A stretch of DNA of 64,000 bases from JANQJA01 sp047947185 (lineage in GTDB: Bacteria > Pseudomonadota > Gammaproteobacteria > Pseudomonadales > Azotimanducaceae): assembly GCA_047947185.1 (NCBI GenBank), contig CP170502.1, positions 1,550,001 to 1,614,000 on the forward strand, read 5' to 3'. Below are positions 25,975 through 34,452 of this stretch, piece after piece. The first letter of the stretch is position 1. Each line of letters begins with the position of its first letter. The notes beneath the pieces are model-generated. The model saw nothing but the letters and a program-made list of their open reading frames with translations. It searched no databases and was not told where the DNA came from. A program made the translations under genes and the position numbers.

Positions 25975-26699
25975 ACAAAGATACTGTGCAGGACAACGTG
26001 GATGCAGCCGAACTGGAAAAGTTTGATTCGGTGGCACGCAAGTGGTGGGACAGGACCAGCGAGTTCAAACCCCTGCACGACATCAATCCATTGCGCCTGG
26101 GGTACATCACTGACCGGGTAGCACTTGCCAGCGTTCGCGCCCTCGATGTTGGCTGCGGTGGCGGTATCCTGACGGAATCCCTGGCAGCCGCCGGGGCCCG
26201 GGTCACGGGCATCGACATGGCGGACAAACCTCTCACCGTGGCCAGGTTGCACGCGGTGGAGTCGGGTCTGGCTGACCAGATCACCTATGAAAAGTCGCTG
26301 GTGGAAGCTTATGCTGATGCCCATCCGGGTGCGTTTGATGTGGTGACCTGCCTGGAACTGCTGGAACATGTTCCCGATCCGGCTTCAGTTATTGACGCCT
26401 GTGCCCGCCTGCTCAAACCCGGCGGGCATCTGTTCCTGTCCACTATCAACCGTAATCCAAAAGCCTATGCCCTCGCAGTTATCGGCGCCGAGTACGTGCT
26501 TGGCCTGCTGACGCGCGGTACCCATGACTATGCCCGGTTCATCAAACCCTCGGAACTCGCCGGATACCTGCGCAGCAGTGAGCTGTTGCTCTGCGACATC
26601 ACGGGCATGACCTACAATCCGTTGACCCGGGTTTACCGACTCGGCCGCGATACGGATGTGAACTATCTTGTGCACGCACGCAAACCAGCCGGGGAATGA
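25950..26699 (+). CDS. ubiG: Ubiquinone biosynthesis O-methyltransferase
   Basis: UbiG performs both O-methylations of ubiquinone synthesis. The SAM-binding motif I is LDVGCGGGILTE, followed by VTGIDMADKPL, and the conserved ARKWWD and PLHDINPLRLGYI segments at the N-terminus are typical of UbiG. Two starts are possible: ATG at 25950 (GAGG upstream) or GTG at 25971 (AGAGGA upstream, GTGA overlap with the mtaD stop). The resulting proteins have 249 or 242 residues. The mtaD-ubiG order is conserved in Pseudomonas relatives. Confidence 0.95.
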   Translation: MVSEDAGVNKDTVQDNVDAAELEKFDSVARKWWDRTSEFKPLHDINPLRLGYITDRVALASVRALDVGCGGGILTESLAAAGARVTGIDMADKPLTVARLHAVESGLADQITYEKSLVEAYADAHPGAFDVVTCLELLEHVPDPASVIDACARLLKPGGHLFLSTINRNPKAYALAVIGAEYVLGLLTRGTHDYARFIKPSELAGYLRSSELLLCDITGMTYNPLTRVYRLGRDTDVNYLVHARKPAGE

Positions 26700-28072
26700 A
26701 CGCCTCGGGTAACACGACCGTTATTGTCCTGGTATTGCTGGATCTGCTCGGCGTAGTGCTCATATTTAACCTGAATCATTTCCTGATCACCGACAGCCTG
26801 GCAACCAACTTCCTGCTGACCTGGAAACTGGTGCTGATTGCCGCTTTCACGTTCCTCTATTTCTACCTGATGGACCTTTACAACTTTGAGTCCATCCTGA
26901 CCCAGTTGGGTATGCTGGAGCGCTCTTTTATTGCCATGGTGCTGACCGGTATCACCGTTGCGCTCACCGTGTACCTGTTGGGACCAACGTTTATCGGCGG
27001 TTTTGTCGGCCGGGGGGTACTGGCAGCCAGCCTGCTGATGGTCTGGCTCTGGGCGCTCGGCTGGCGTTACCTGCTGAACCACTGGATCAGGTCACAGCGC
27101 CGCATGATCGAGTGGCTGGTCATTACAAACGGTGACACTGCTGACTTCGTCAAACACTTCCGCTCCTTCTATGCCGTGGAGCGACTGCTGCTGCTGGCCC
27201 CGCCGGAGAGTGCACCCGAGGCGTTTGCCGACCCTGCCATTGAAACGCCCGGTACCTGGCACGACCTTGAACAGGTGCTGTGGGAAAGGCAGGTGAGCGG
27301 AATAATTGTGATGGCACCGGAGAACGCACCGGAAATGCTGATCAGCCGGTTAATGGGCATACGGATCAGCGGCGTTCGCATTTACACCATCAACGACTTC
27401 TACGAGCGATTCCTGGCCCGCCTGCCTGTCTTCCAGCTGGATCAGCGCTGGATTGCCACGGCCCACGGGTTTGACCTGATCCACAATCCGATTGGCCTGC
27501 GGTTCAAGCGGTACATTGACATCCTGATTGCCCTGGTGGGCGGACTGCTGCTGTTGCCGCTGATCCTGCTGACGGCCCTTGCGGTACTGATCACCTCGGG
27601 CCGACCGGTGCTGTACCGGCAGACACGGGTTGGTGAGAACGGCACCCCTTTCACCCTCATCAAGTTTCGCACCATGATCAATAATGCCGAGGCCAGGGGC
27701 GCGCAGTTCGCCGCAAAAAACGACCCACGTACCACCCTGCTGGGCGGCATCATGCGCAAGTTCAGGCTCGACGAACTGCCCCAGTTGTGGAACGTGCTGT
27801 GTGGTGACATGAGTTTTATTGGCCCAAGGCCGGAGCGCCCCGAGTTCATCTCCCAGTTGAGTCGGGACATTCCCTACTACAGCCTGCGTCACGTTGTCAG
27901 GCCCGGTATCACGGGCTGGGCCCAGGTCATGCATGGTTACGGTGACTCATCCGAGGACGCGGCGCAGAAACTGCAGTACGACCTGTTTTACATCAAGAAT
28001 TACTCACTGATGCTGGATATCTCCATCATCATTCGCTCTATCAAAGTTGTCTTTTTTGGAACTGGCCGATGA
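26696..28072 (+). CDS. Polyprenyl-phosphate sugar-1-phosphate transferase (exopolysaccharide initiation)
   Basis: The ATG overlaps the ubiG stop (ATGA). The N-terminal half has about four membrane helices and a CoA-binding-like cytoplasmic domain. The C-terminal half is a bacterial sugar transferase domain: membrane segment near residue 275 (YIDILIALVGGLLLLPLIL), then LIKFRTM, RKFRLDELPQLWNVL, MSFIGPRPERPEF and RPGITGWAQV. Such enzymes load the first sugar phosphate onto undecaprenyl phosphate for exopolysaccharide or O-antigen. The C-terminal YDLFYIKNYSLMLDISII resembles the PEP-CTERM-associated EpsB type, but no PEP-CTERM protein is in the window. In Pseudomonas-like genomes this operon position holds mupP. 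No other polysaccharide genes adjoin it. Confidence 0.88.
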   Translation: MNASGNTTVIVLVLLDLLGVVLIFNLNHFLITDSLATNFLLTWKLVLIAAFTFLYFYLMDLYNFESILTQLGMLERSFIAMVLTGITVALTVYLLGPTFIGGFVGRGVLAASLLMVWLWALGWRYLLNHWIRSQRRMIEWLVITNGDTADFVKHFRSFYAVERLLLLAPPESAPEAFADPAIETPGTWHDLEQVLWERQVSGIIVMAPENAPEMLISRLMGIRISGVRIYTINDFYERFLARLPVFQLDQRWIATAHGFDLIHNPIGLRFKRYIDILIALVGGLLLLPLILLTALAVLITSGRPVLYRQTRVGENGTPFTLIKFRTMINNAEARGAQFAAKNDPRTTLLGGIMRKFRLDELPQLWNVLCGDMSFIGPRPERPEFISQLSRDIPYYSLRHVVRPGITGWAQVMHGYGDSSEDAAQKLQYDLFYIKNYSLMLDISIIIRSIKVVFFGTGR

Positions 28073-28812
28073 CCTACACACCCCGCACGGATCTGTTGGC
28101 AGATCGCATCATCCTTGTCACAGGCGCCGGTGATGGCATCGGGCGGACCGCGGCCATTACTTTCGCCCGCTATGGCGCCACCATCATCCTGTTAGGCCGG
28201 ACCAGCAGCAAACTGGAGCTGGTGTATGACGAGATCATGGCCAACGGTGACCCGGAGCCGGGCATAGCGCCAATGGACCTGGCCAGTGTCACGCCCCAGC
28301 AGGTTGTTGAGCTTGGGGAGGTGATCAAGAGCACCTACGGCCGCCTGGACGGGATACTGCATAACGCTGCCCAACTGGGCAGCCGCATTCCCGTCGAGAC
28401 CTGGGATTTGAACGACTGGATGCGCATCATGCAGGTGAATGCCCATGCGCCATTTCTCCTGACCCGCCTGCTGCTGCCGCTGCTGCGGCAGTCCCCGGAC
28501 GCTGCACTGCTTTTCACCTCGTCATCGGTGGGTGCCAGGCCACGGGCCTACTGGGGTGCTTACGCCGTTTCCAAGGCCGCACAGGACGCCTTCGCCAGGC
28601 TGTTGGCAGAAGAACTGGAAAACACCTCAAACATCCGCACCAATATCGTAAACCCGGGTGGTACCCGGACCAAAATGCGTGCGGCGGCCTACCCCACTGA
28701 AGATCCCGCAACTGTTAAACCGGCGGACGCACTGATGCCGCTGTACCTGTACCTGATGGGTCCCGACTGCAAGGAAAATGGCCAGACCTTTGGGCCGGAC
28801 TGGCTCGAGTAA
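28069..28812 (+). CDS. yciK: YciK-type short-chain dehydrogenase
   Basis: This SDR-family NAD(P)-dependent oxidoreductase has 247 residues. The cofactor loop is TGAGDGIG near residues 18-25, the NNAG-like motif appears as HNAAQLG, and the active site is the serine of FTSSSVG with YAVSK. The physiological substrate of YciK is not established. The ATGA overlap with the sugar transferase makes it the last gene of the mtaD-ubiG operon, as in Pseudomonas, where it follows mupP. It converges on rluB across 41 bases. Confidence 0.9.
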   Translation: MTYTPRTDLLADRIILVTGAGDGIGRTAAITFARYGATIILLGRTSSKLELVYDEIMANGDPEPGIAPMDLASVTPQQVVELGEVIKSTYGRLDGILHNAAQLGSRIPVETWDLNDWMRIMQVNAHAPFLLTRLLLPLLRQSPDAALLFTSSSVGARPRAYWGAYAVSKAAQDAFARLLAEELENTSNIRTNIVNPGGTRTKMRAAAYPTEDPATVKPADALMPLYLYLMGPDCKENGQTFGPDWLE

Positions 28813-28853
28813 CCGGATTCGCCTGACCCGGCGCGGGATCAACACAAGATCAG

Positions 28854-29624
28854 CTAGTCGCGCCGCTCGCGGCTCGCGCGCCGCAGGCCTACACTCTTGT
28901 ACAGGTCCCTGATCTGCGCCGGTTCCAGATCGGTCCAGCGACCCGCGCGGACGGCGGAGGGAATAAAAAGATTGCCAAATCGCACACGCTTCAGGCGACT
29001 GACGGTCAGCCCCTGGGATTCCCACAGTCGCCGTACCTCGCGATTGCGCCCTTCCATCAGCACCACGTAATACCACTGGTTGGCATGCTCATCATCCATG
29101 TCTGCTGCCTTGGCCTTCTGGATATCGGAGAAACGTGCAACACCGTCCTCCAGCAACACACCGTCGCGCATGGCCTGCAGCTTCTCGTCGGTAACCTCCC
29201 CCAGGATGCGCACCGCGTACTCGCGTTCGATCTGGAAGGAGGGGTGCATCAGCCGGTTGGCCAGTTCACCGTCGGTGGTGAGCAGCAGCAGGCCACTGGT
29301 GTTGAAGTCGAGCCGGCCTATGGCAATCCAGCGCTGGTGTTTGAGTTTGGGCAGCTTGCTGAAAATTGTTGGCCGCCCCTCGGGGTCGCGGCGTGAACAG
29401 ATCTGTCCCGTGGGCTTGTTGTAGAGTATCACCCGGTGGGCCGGTTTCTTTTTCTGGCTGACCGGTCTGCCATCCACAAAAATACGCTGCTCTGGCTCCG
29501 CCCTGTCACCCAGTTTTGCAACCTGGCCATTCACCTTTACACGGCCGTCAGCAATCCACTGCTCAATCTCGCGGCGGCTGCCCATGCCCATGTTGGCAAG
29601 AATTTTCTGGAGTTTTTCAGACAC
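28854..29624 (-). CDS. rluB: 23S rRNA pseudouridine synthase B
   Basis: RluB makes pseudouridine 2605 in 23S rRNA. An N-terminal S4 RNA-binding domain (KLQKILANMGMGSRREIEQWI) is followed by the RsuA/RluB catalytic domain with the aspartate motif GRLDFNTSGLLLLT, and later MHPSFQIEREY. The start is GTG, eight bases after the scpB stop. The 256-residue length is on the short side because the charged C-terminal tail of many RluB proteins is reduced. The scpA-scpB-rluB order is conserved. Confidence 0.94.
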   Translation of the reverse strand: MSEKLQKILANMGMGSRREIEQWIADGRVKVNGQVAKLGDRAEPEQRIFVDGRPVSQKKKPAHRVILYNKPTGQICSRRDPEGRPTIFSKLPKLKHQRWIAIGRLDFNTSGLLLLTTDGELANRLMHPSFQIEREYAVRILGEVTDEKLQAMRDGVLLEDGVARFSDIQKAKAADMDDEHANQWYYVVLMEGRNREVRRLWESQGLTVSRLKRVRFGNLFIPSAVRAGRWTDLEPAQIRDLYKSVGLRRASRERRD

Positions 29625-29632
29625 GGCCGCAG

Positions 29633-30460
29633 TTACCGCTCATCCTGGTCAACTGCATCGTCCGGTTCGAGTGGGCGCGGCGTTTCATTCCCGGGCAGGT
29701 CATCCACTTCATCCAGGTCGTCGGTCGGTTCTTCAACTGCCATGATGTTCCGGATGTTTTCCTGGATTGCATTCACCTTGTCTGTCACCTCAGCCAGCGT
29801 GGCATCTTCACCGGTATCTTCGTCATCGGTTCGCCCGTCCAGGTCTTCCGGCTGAATCTCCAGGCTGCGCGGGGTAAAAACCTCATCATCCAGGTCCAGT
29901 TCCTCGTTCAGCTTGTCCAGGTCCTTGATTTCCGCCAGTGATGGCAACTCATCCAGGCTTGCCAGGTTGAAGTAGTCAAGGAAGTGCCGGGTGGTGGCGT
30001 AGATGGCGGGCCGGCCAGGCACGTCACGATGCCCCACTACCCTGATCCATTCCCGCTCCAGCAGGGTCCTGATGATGTTGGTGCTGACCGTGACGCCGCG
30101 AATCTCTTCGATGTCACCCCGGGTGATCGGTTGTTTGTAGGCAATCAATGCCAGGGTCTCAAGCAGCGCCCGCGTGTATCGCGGTGCCCGCTCTTCCCAG
30201 AGCCGCCCTATCCAGTCGCCATACTCCTCGCGCACCTGGAAACGGTAGCCGCTGGCAACTTCCTTGAGTTCAAAACCACGCCCTTCACAATCGGCCTGGA
30301 TCGCTTCAAGCGCCTCGCGCACCTCGTTTCTTGAAGGCTGTTCCCCTTCAAACAGCTGGATCAGGCCGTCAATATTGAGCGGCCGGTCGGCTGCCATGAT
30401 GGCACCTTCTATGATCTGCTTGAGCGCAGGGAATTCACTGGTTGATTCTTCTTCGGTCAT
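29633..30460 (-). CDS. scpB: Segregation and condensation protein B
   Basis: ScpB is the winged-helix kite subunit of the SMC-ScpAB complex that organises and segregates chromosomes. Two winged-helix domains are visible in about residues 5-180: IIEGAIMAADRPLNIDGL, TLALIAYKQPITRGDIEEIRGV and VGHRDVPGRPAIYATT. The last 90 residues are acidic and probably disordered (DEVDDLPGNE). It lies between scpA and rluB. SMC itself is not in the window. AAGAAG precedes the ATG. Confidence 0.94.
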   Translation of the reverse strand: MTEEESTSEFPALKQIIEGAIMAADRPLNIDGLIQLFEGEQPSRNEVREALEAIQADCEGRGFELKEVASGYRFQVREEYGDWIGRLWEERAPRYTRALLETLALIAYKQPITRGDIEEIRGVTVSTNIIRTLLEREWIRVVGHRDVPGRPAIYATTRHFLDYFNLASLDELPSLAEIKDLDKLNEELDLDDEVFTPRSLEIQPEDLDGRTDDEDTGEDATLAEVTDKVNAIQENIRNIMAVEEPTDDLDEVDDLPGNETPRPLEPDDAVDQDER

Positions 30461-30472
30461 TTTCTTCTTGGT

Positions 30473-30541
30473 TTGCAGGCCTGGGTTGCAGGCTTGGATT
30501 TCAGGTAAAGGGTTTCAGGTAAAGGGTTTCAGGTAAAGGGT
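30473..30541. repeat. Short tandem repeats between scpA and scpB
   Basis: The 80-base gap is largely two microsatellites. TTGCAGGCCTGGG occurs twice (30473-30498, second copy slightly changed), and TTCAGGTAAAGGGT occurs three times (30500-30541). The third 14-base copy reaches the scpA stop codon (30541-30543). Confidence 0.88.
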
Positions 30542-31407
30542 TATTCGGCCAGGGTATCCTCGACTGAAGCAACCCTTGCCTTCACGTGTATGGGAGCAAA
30601 CGGTTCTGCCTGCACAATTTCCAGCAGGGACTCTTTAATCAGTTCCATCATGGCAAGGAAGGTGACAACAACCCCGGCCCTGCCCTCCTCGGGAGAAAAC
30701 AGCGAGGCAAAGGCAATAAACTGGTCACCGGCGTGGTGAACGCGGTCCAGGATGCTGGACATGCGCTCCCGGGTCGACAGCGGCTCCAGGCTGACATGGT
30801 GGCTGGCGTAGCGTTCCGCCCGTTTCATCACGCGCGCCAGCACAATCAGCATTTCCTGCAGTTGCACATCCGGCAGGGGCCTGGGCTTTTCTATGGTCGG
30901 TACATCCGCCCTGGCAATCCAGAAGTCCCGTTCGTTTCGGCTCAGTTCATCAATGTCCAGGGCGGCCTGCTTGAAGCGCTCGTATTCCTGCAGGCGACGG
31001 ATCAACTCGGCACGTGGATCGTCTTCTTCGGTTTCTTCACTCTGCTGGCGCGGTAGCAGCATGCGCGACTTGATTTCCGCCAGTACCGCGGCCATCACCA
31101 GGTATTCCGCGGCAAGTTCAAGCTGCAGTTCCTGCATCAGGTCGATGTAGTTCATGTACTGGCGGGTGATCTCGGCCACCTTGATGTCAAGGATATCGAG
31201 GTTCTGGCGTTTGATCAGGTAGAGCAACAGGTCGAGTGGTCCTTCGAACGCCTCGAGAAACACTTCCAACGCGTCAGGCGGGATATACAGGTCAAGTGGC
31301 AACTGGCTCATGGGCCGGCCTTCAACCATGGCAAACGGCATCTCAGCCTGGCGGGTGACAGCCTTGCCTTCCACCCGGGCAGGCGTCTCTGGCACTAGCT
31401 CTGACAT
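30541..31407 (-). CDS. scpA: Segregation and condensation protein A
   Basis: ScpA is the kleisin that bridges SMC heads. The chosen ATG at 31407 (MSELVPETPA) gives 288 residues; a longer frame reaching 31515 would overlap trpS and lacks family similarity. The kleisin N-terminus is clear (FEGPLDLLLYLIKRQNLDILDIKVAEITRQYM), followed by the MAAVLAEIKSRMLLP helix. The C-terminal winged helix has VVTFLAMMELIKESLLEIVQ. It lies 20 bases after the trpS stop, so trpS-scpA-scpB-rluB are likely one transcript. Confidence 0.95.
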   Translation of the reverse strand: MSELVPETPARVEGKAVTRQAEMPFAMVEGRPMSQLPLDLYIPPDALEVFLEAFEGPLDLLLYLIKRQNLDILDIKVAEITRQYMNYIDLMQELQLELAAEYLVMAAVLAEIKSRMLLPRQQSEETEEDDPRAELIRRLQEYERFKQAALDIDELSRNERDFWIARADVPTIEKPRPLPDVQLQEMLIVLARVMKRAERYASHHVSLEPLSTRERMSSILDRVHHAGDQFIAFASLFSPEEGRAGVVVTFLAMMELIKESLLEIVQAEPFAPIHVKARVASVEDTLAE

Positions 31408-31426
31408 GTTGATTCCGCCACAGGGT

Positions 31427-32644
31427 TCACCGGTAGTCCAGGCCCATGGCGCCGCGCACGTCCTCAAGCGTGGCCCGGGCGATGGCCCGTGCATTTTCGC
31501 AGCCTTCCGCAACAATCGACTTCACGACGTCCGGATTTTCCTCGTACTGCCTGGCTCGCTCGCGCATGGGTTGCTGCTCTTCCAGTACCGCATCAATCAG
31601 CGGGCGCTTGCAATCGATACAACCGATGCCCGCGGTTGTGCAGCCCTGCCGGACCCAGTCCCTGGTCTCGTCGTCCGAATAAATTTCGTGCAGCTTGAAC
31701 ACCGGGCACTTGTCCGGGTCGCCGGGATCGGTCCGCCGTACCCGCGCCGGGTCGGTGGTCATGGTGCGGATTTTCTTGTCAACTGAATCGGGGGTTTCGC
31801 GCAGCGAGATCTCGTTCCCGTAGGACTTGGACATCTTGTTGCCGTCGAGACCCGGCATGACGGAAGCCTCGGTCAACAGCGCCTGGGGTTCAGGCAGGAT
31901 CACCTTGCCGCCGCCTTCCAGGTAACCGAATAGACGGTCACGGTCACCCAGGGAAATATTCTGCTGGTCAGACACGATGGCCCGTGCCTTGTCCAGGGAC
32001 TCGGCATTACCCTGTTCCAGGTATTCCTTGCGAAGCTCCTGATAGATCCGGGAATTCCGTCGCCCCAGTTTCCGAACGGCTTCTTCCGCCGCCTGCTCGA
32101 AGCCGGGTTCCCGCCCGTAAAGATGGTTGAAGCGGCGCGCCAGTTCCCGCGTCATCTCCACGTGAGGCACCTGGTCAGCCCCCACCGGCACATGACCGGC
32201 CTTGTAGATCAGGATATCTGCGCTTTGCAGGACCGGGTAACCCAGAAATCCATAGGTCGCCAGATCACGCTCGTTGCCCATCCGTGCAATCTGGTCCTTG
32301 TAGGTCGGCACGCGCTCGAGCCACGAGAGTGGTGTAATCATCGAAAGCAGCAGGTGAAGTTCCGCATGTTCGGGCACCTTCGACTGGATAAACAACGAGG
32401 CAGACCCTGGATTCACACCCGCGGCAAGCCAGTCAATGACCATGTTCCAGACACTTTCCTCAATGACACCCGGATCCTCGTAATGGGTGGTCAGCGCGTG
32501 CCAGTCCGCCACAAAAAACATGCAGTCGAACTCATGCTGCAGCCGAATCCAGTTTTTCAGGACACCGTGATAGTGGCCAAGGTGCAGCCGACCCGTGGGC
32601 CGCATACCTGATAAAACGCGCTTTTGAGCATCGAGCAGGCTCAT
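31427..32644 (-). CDS. trpS: Tryptophanyl-tRNA synthetase
   Basis: TrpS is the class I synthetase charging tRNA-Trp. The HIGH motif reads HLGH at residues 21-24, the KMSKS motif is in GLDGNKMSKSYGN, and the indole pocket region is GADQVPHVEMTRELARRFN. At 405 residues it is the longer bacterial form, with an insertion after about residue 195 compared with the roughly 330-residue type. The C-terminal part contains a cysteine pair (CTTAGIGCIDC). The neighbouring trpS-scpAB linkage is common in Gammaproteobacteria. Confidence 0.96.
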   Translation of the reverse strand: MSLLDAQKRVLSGMRPTGRLHLGHYHGVLKNWIRLQHEFDCMFFVADWHALTTHYEDPGVIEESVWNMVIDWLAAGVNPGSASLFIQSKVPEHAELHLLLSMITPLSWLERVPTYKDQIARMGNERDLATYGFLGYPVLQSADILIYKAGHVPVGADQVPHVEMTRELARRFNHLYGREPGFEQAAEEAVRKLGRRNSRIYQELRKEYLEQGNAESLDKARAIVSDQQNISLGDRDRLFGYLEGGGKVILPEPQALLTEASVMPGLDGNKMSKSYGNEISLRETPDSVDKKIRTMTTDPARVRRTDPGDPDKCPVFKLHEIYSDDETRDWVRQGCTTAGIGCIDCKRPLIDAVLEEQQPMRERARQYEENPDVVKSIVAEGCENARAIARATLEDVRGAMGLDYR

Positions 32645-32809
32645 GGGTTGGTTACTCCGGCAGACGCAAAACCACGGGCAAAGAGGGCCCGGGCGGCAAC
32701 GCGATAAGGGTTTGTCTGGTTCAAGAGGAATCTGGGGGTCAAATTTGGCGGCATTATAGCTGAAGCAGAAGGTTTGGGGTACGCGCGATTAAAATGGATG
32801 GGCGCAGGC

Positions 32810-33433
32810 CTAACTGACAAACAGTTCAAGACTGCCACGCCCCTCCCGCAACACCACGGGAACATCATCTTCAAGGTCAATCACAGTTGTCAGTTCCAGC
32901 CCGCAGAAACCCCCATCAATCACCAGGTCTACCTGGTGTTCCAACTGGTCGCGGATTTCCAGCGGGTCAGTGAGGGGGAACTCGTCACCAGGGATAATCA
33001 ATGTGGAACTCATGATGGGTTCACCCAGTTGTGCCAGCAATGCCTGGCAGATTGCGTTGTCAGGCACGCGCACACCAATCGTCTTGCGCTTGGGATTGAC
33101 CAGGCGCCGCGGCACCTCTCGGGTTGCCTGCAGAATAAAGGTATAGGGCCCCGGGGTCGCTGCTTTGAGCAGCCGGTAAGCCGTATTGCTGACCCGGGCA
33201 TAAGTGCCAAGATCCGAGAGATCGCGACACACCAGGCTGAAATTATGGTCGTCATCGAGGCGCCGGATCTGCTGGATGCGCGTCAGGGCACTCTTGTCGC
33301 CAATGTGGCACCCCAGCGCGTAGGCAGAATCGGTGGGGTACACAATCACGCCACCCCGCTGGATAATCTCCACGGCCTGGATCACCAGCCGGGACTGGGG
33401 ATTGTCGGGATGAATTCGAAAGAACTGGCTCAT
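32810..33433 (-). CDS. yciO: YciO/TsaC-family threonylcarbamoyl-AMP synthase-like protein
   Basis: The ATG at 33433 (MSQFFRIHPDNPQSR) gives 207 residues, the YciO length; the frame extends to 33535 without homologous sequence. The YrdC/Sua5 fold is shown by GGVIVYPTDSAYALG, SLVCRDLSDL, ATPGPYTFIL, KTIGVRVPDN and GEPIMSSTLI. TsaC members make the threonylcarbamoyl-AMP used for t6A37 of tRNA; the exact role of YciO members is less certain. The 165 bases before the trpS start (32645-32809) show nothing identifiable. Confidence 0.9.
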   Translation of the reverse strand: MSQFFRIHPDNPQSRLVIQAVEIIQRGGVIVYPTDSAYALGCHIGDKSALTRIQQIRRLDDDHNFSLVCRDLSDLGTYARVSNTAYRLLKAATPGPYTFILQATREVPRRLVNPKRKTIGVRVPDNAICQALLAQLGEPIMSSTLIIPGDEFPLTDPLEIRDQLEHQVDLVIDGGFCGLELTTVIDLEDDVPVVLREGRGSLELFVS

Positions 33434-33571
33434 GCCCGGATTGTGGGCGAGAGTCGCCGCCAGCGCAAGGCGCCGGCACAGGGCAACCCCGCTGGGCCAC
33501 AGGAAATAGAGACTAAACCTTCTTGCACTTTTCAATTATCATCGAGCTTTTCCGCACCTGTTCTGCCTGTT

Positions 33572-34132
33572 ATGAAACAATTTGTCGAATTTGTACCTGT
33601 AGCGCTGTTTGCCGGCGTCTTTTTCTACACGCGGGATATCTATATTGCGACCGCCATCCTGATGCTGGGTGTCTGCGTCCAGGTGGGGTACGAATATGGC
33701 TCAACCAAACGGGTTGAGAAGAAAACCCAGGTGATTTTCTGGGTTGCCATTCTTTTTGGCGGCGCTACCCTGCTGTTTCGTAACGAAGCGTTCCTGCTGT
33801 GGAAGCCCACTGTCGTTAACTGGCTGTTCTCGGCAGCGCTGCTTGTCAGCCACTTCATGAGCCGGGAGAACCTGATCGAAAAAATGCTGAGTGAACAACT
33901 GGCGCTGCCAAAACACGCCTGGAGAAACCTGAACTTCGGCTGGTCACTGGGCTTTTTTGTTGCCGGCGCGCTGAACCTGATTGTCGCCTACACCTTTTCT
34001 CTTGAGTTCTGGGTCAGCTACAAGCTGTTTGGTGGCATTGCGATCACCATGGTTTACATGATTGTCACCGTCGTTTATCTCGTCAAAGGCGGCTACCTGA
34101 CAGATGAAGCACTCGAAAACAACGCCAAATAA
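33572..34132 (+). CDS. yciB: Inner-membrane septation protein A family
   Basis: The ATG at 33572 (MKQFVEFVPVALFAGVFF) gives a 186-residue protein of five or six membrane helices; the open frame extends upstream but is antisense to yciO and not credible. The motifs FYTRDIYIATA, WKPTVVNWLFSAALL, LPKHAWRNLNFGW and WVSYKLFGGIAI identify the YciB/IspZ family, which is involved in cell-envelope integrity and intracellular septation. yciI follows 20 bases later, the conserved arrangement. Confidence 0.95.
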   Translation: MKQFVEFVPVALFAGVFFYTRDIYIATAILMLGVCVQVGYEYGSTKRVEKKTQVIFWVAILFGGATLLFRNEAFLLWKPTVVNWLFSAALLVSHFMSRENLIEKMLSEQLALPKHAWRNLNFGWSLGFFVAGALNLIVAYTFSLEFWVSYKLFGGIAITMVYMIVTVVYLVKGGYLTDEALENNAK

Positions 34133-34152
34133 CCCCAAACCCACGGAATTCC

Positions 34153-34452
34153 ATGTTCTACGCCATTATCAGTGAAGACATCAAAGACAGCCTGGAGCGT
34201 CGTAAGACGGCCAGGCCGGCACACCTGGCTCGACTGGAGACACTCGAGTCGGAAGGCCGGTTGTTGATCGCCGGGCCCCACCCGGCCATCGACAATGATG
34301 ACCCGGGTGATGCCGGATTTACCGGCAGCCTCGTGGTTGCCGAATTCCCGTCACTGGCCGAGGCCAGGGCCTGGGCTGACGCTGATCCCTATGTTGCTGC
34401 AGGGGTCTATGAGCGGGTTACCGTCAAACCATTTCGGAAGGTGCTCCCCTGA
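34153..34452 (+). CDS. yciI: YciI-family protein
   Basis: A 99-residue ferredoxin-like-fold protein of the YciI family. The conserved histidine of RPAHLARLETLESEGRLLIAGPHP and the aspartate of WADADPYVAAGVYERVTVKPF are the usual putative active-site positions. The biochemical role of the family is not established. Its stop codon overlaps the proposed CTG start of the next gene, so the two are probably translationally coupled. Confidence 0.93.
   Translation: MFYAIISEDIKDSLERRKTARPAHLARLETLESEGRLLIAGPHPAIDNDDPGDAGFTGSLVVAEFPSLAEARAWADADPYVAAGVYERVTVKPFRKVLP

Noticed and set aside
32774..33571. Upstream extension of yciB to a 452-residue protein
   Set aside because: The extension is antisense to the yciO gene and the YciB family begins at the ATG at 33572.
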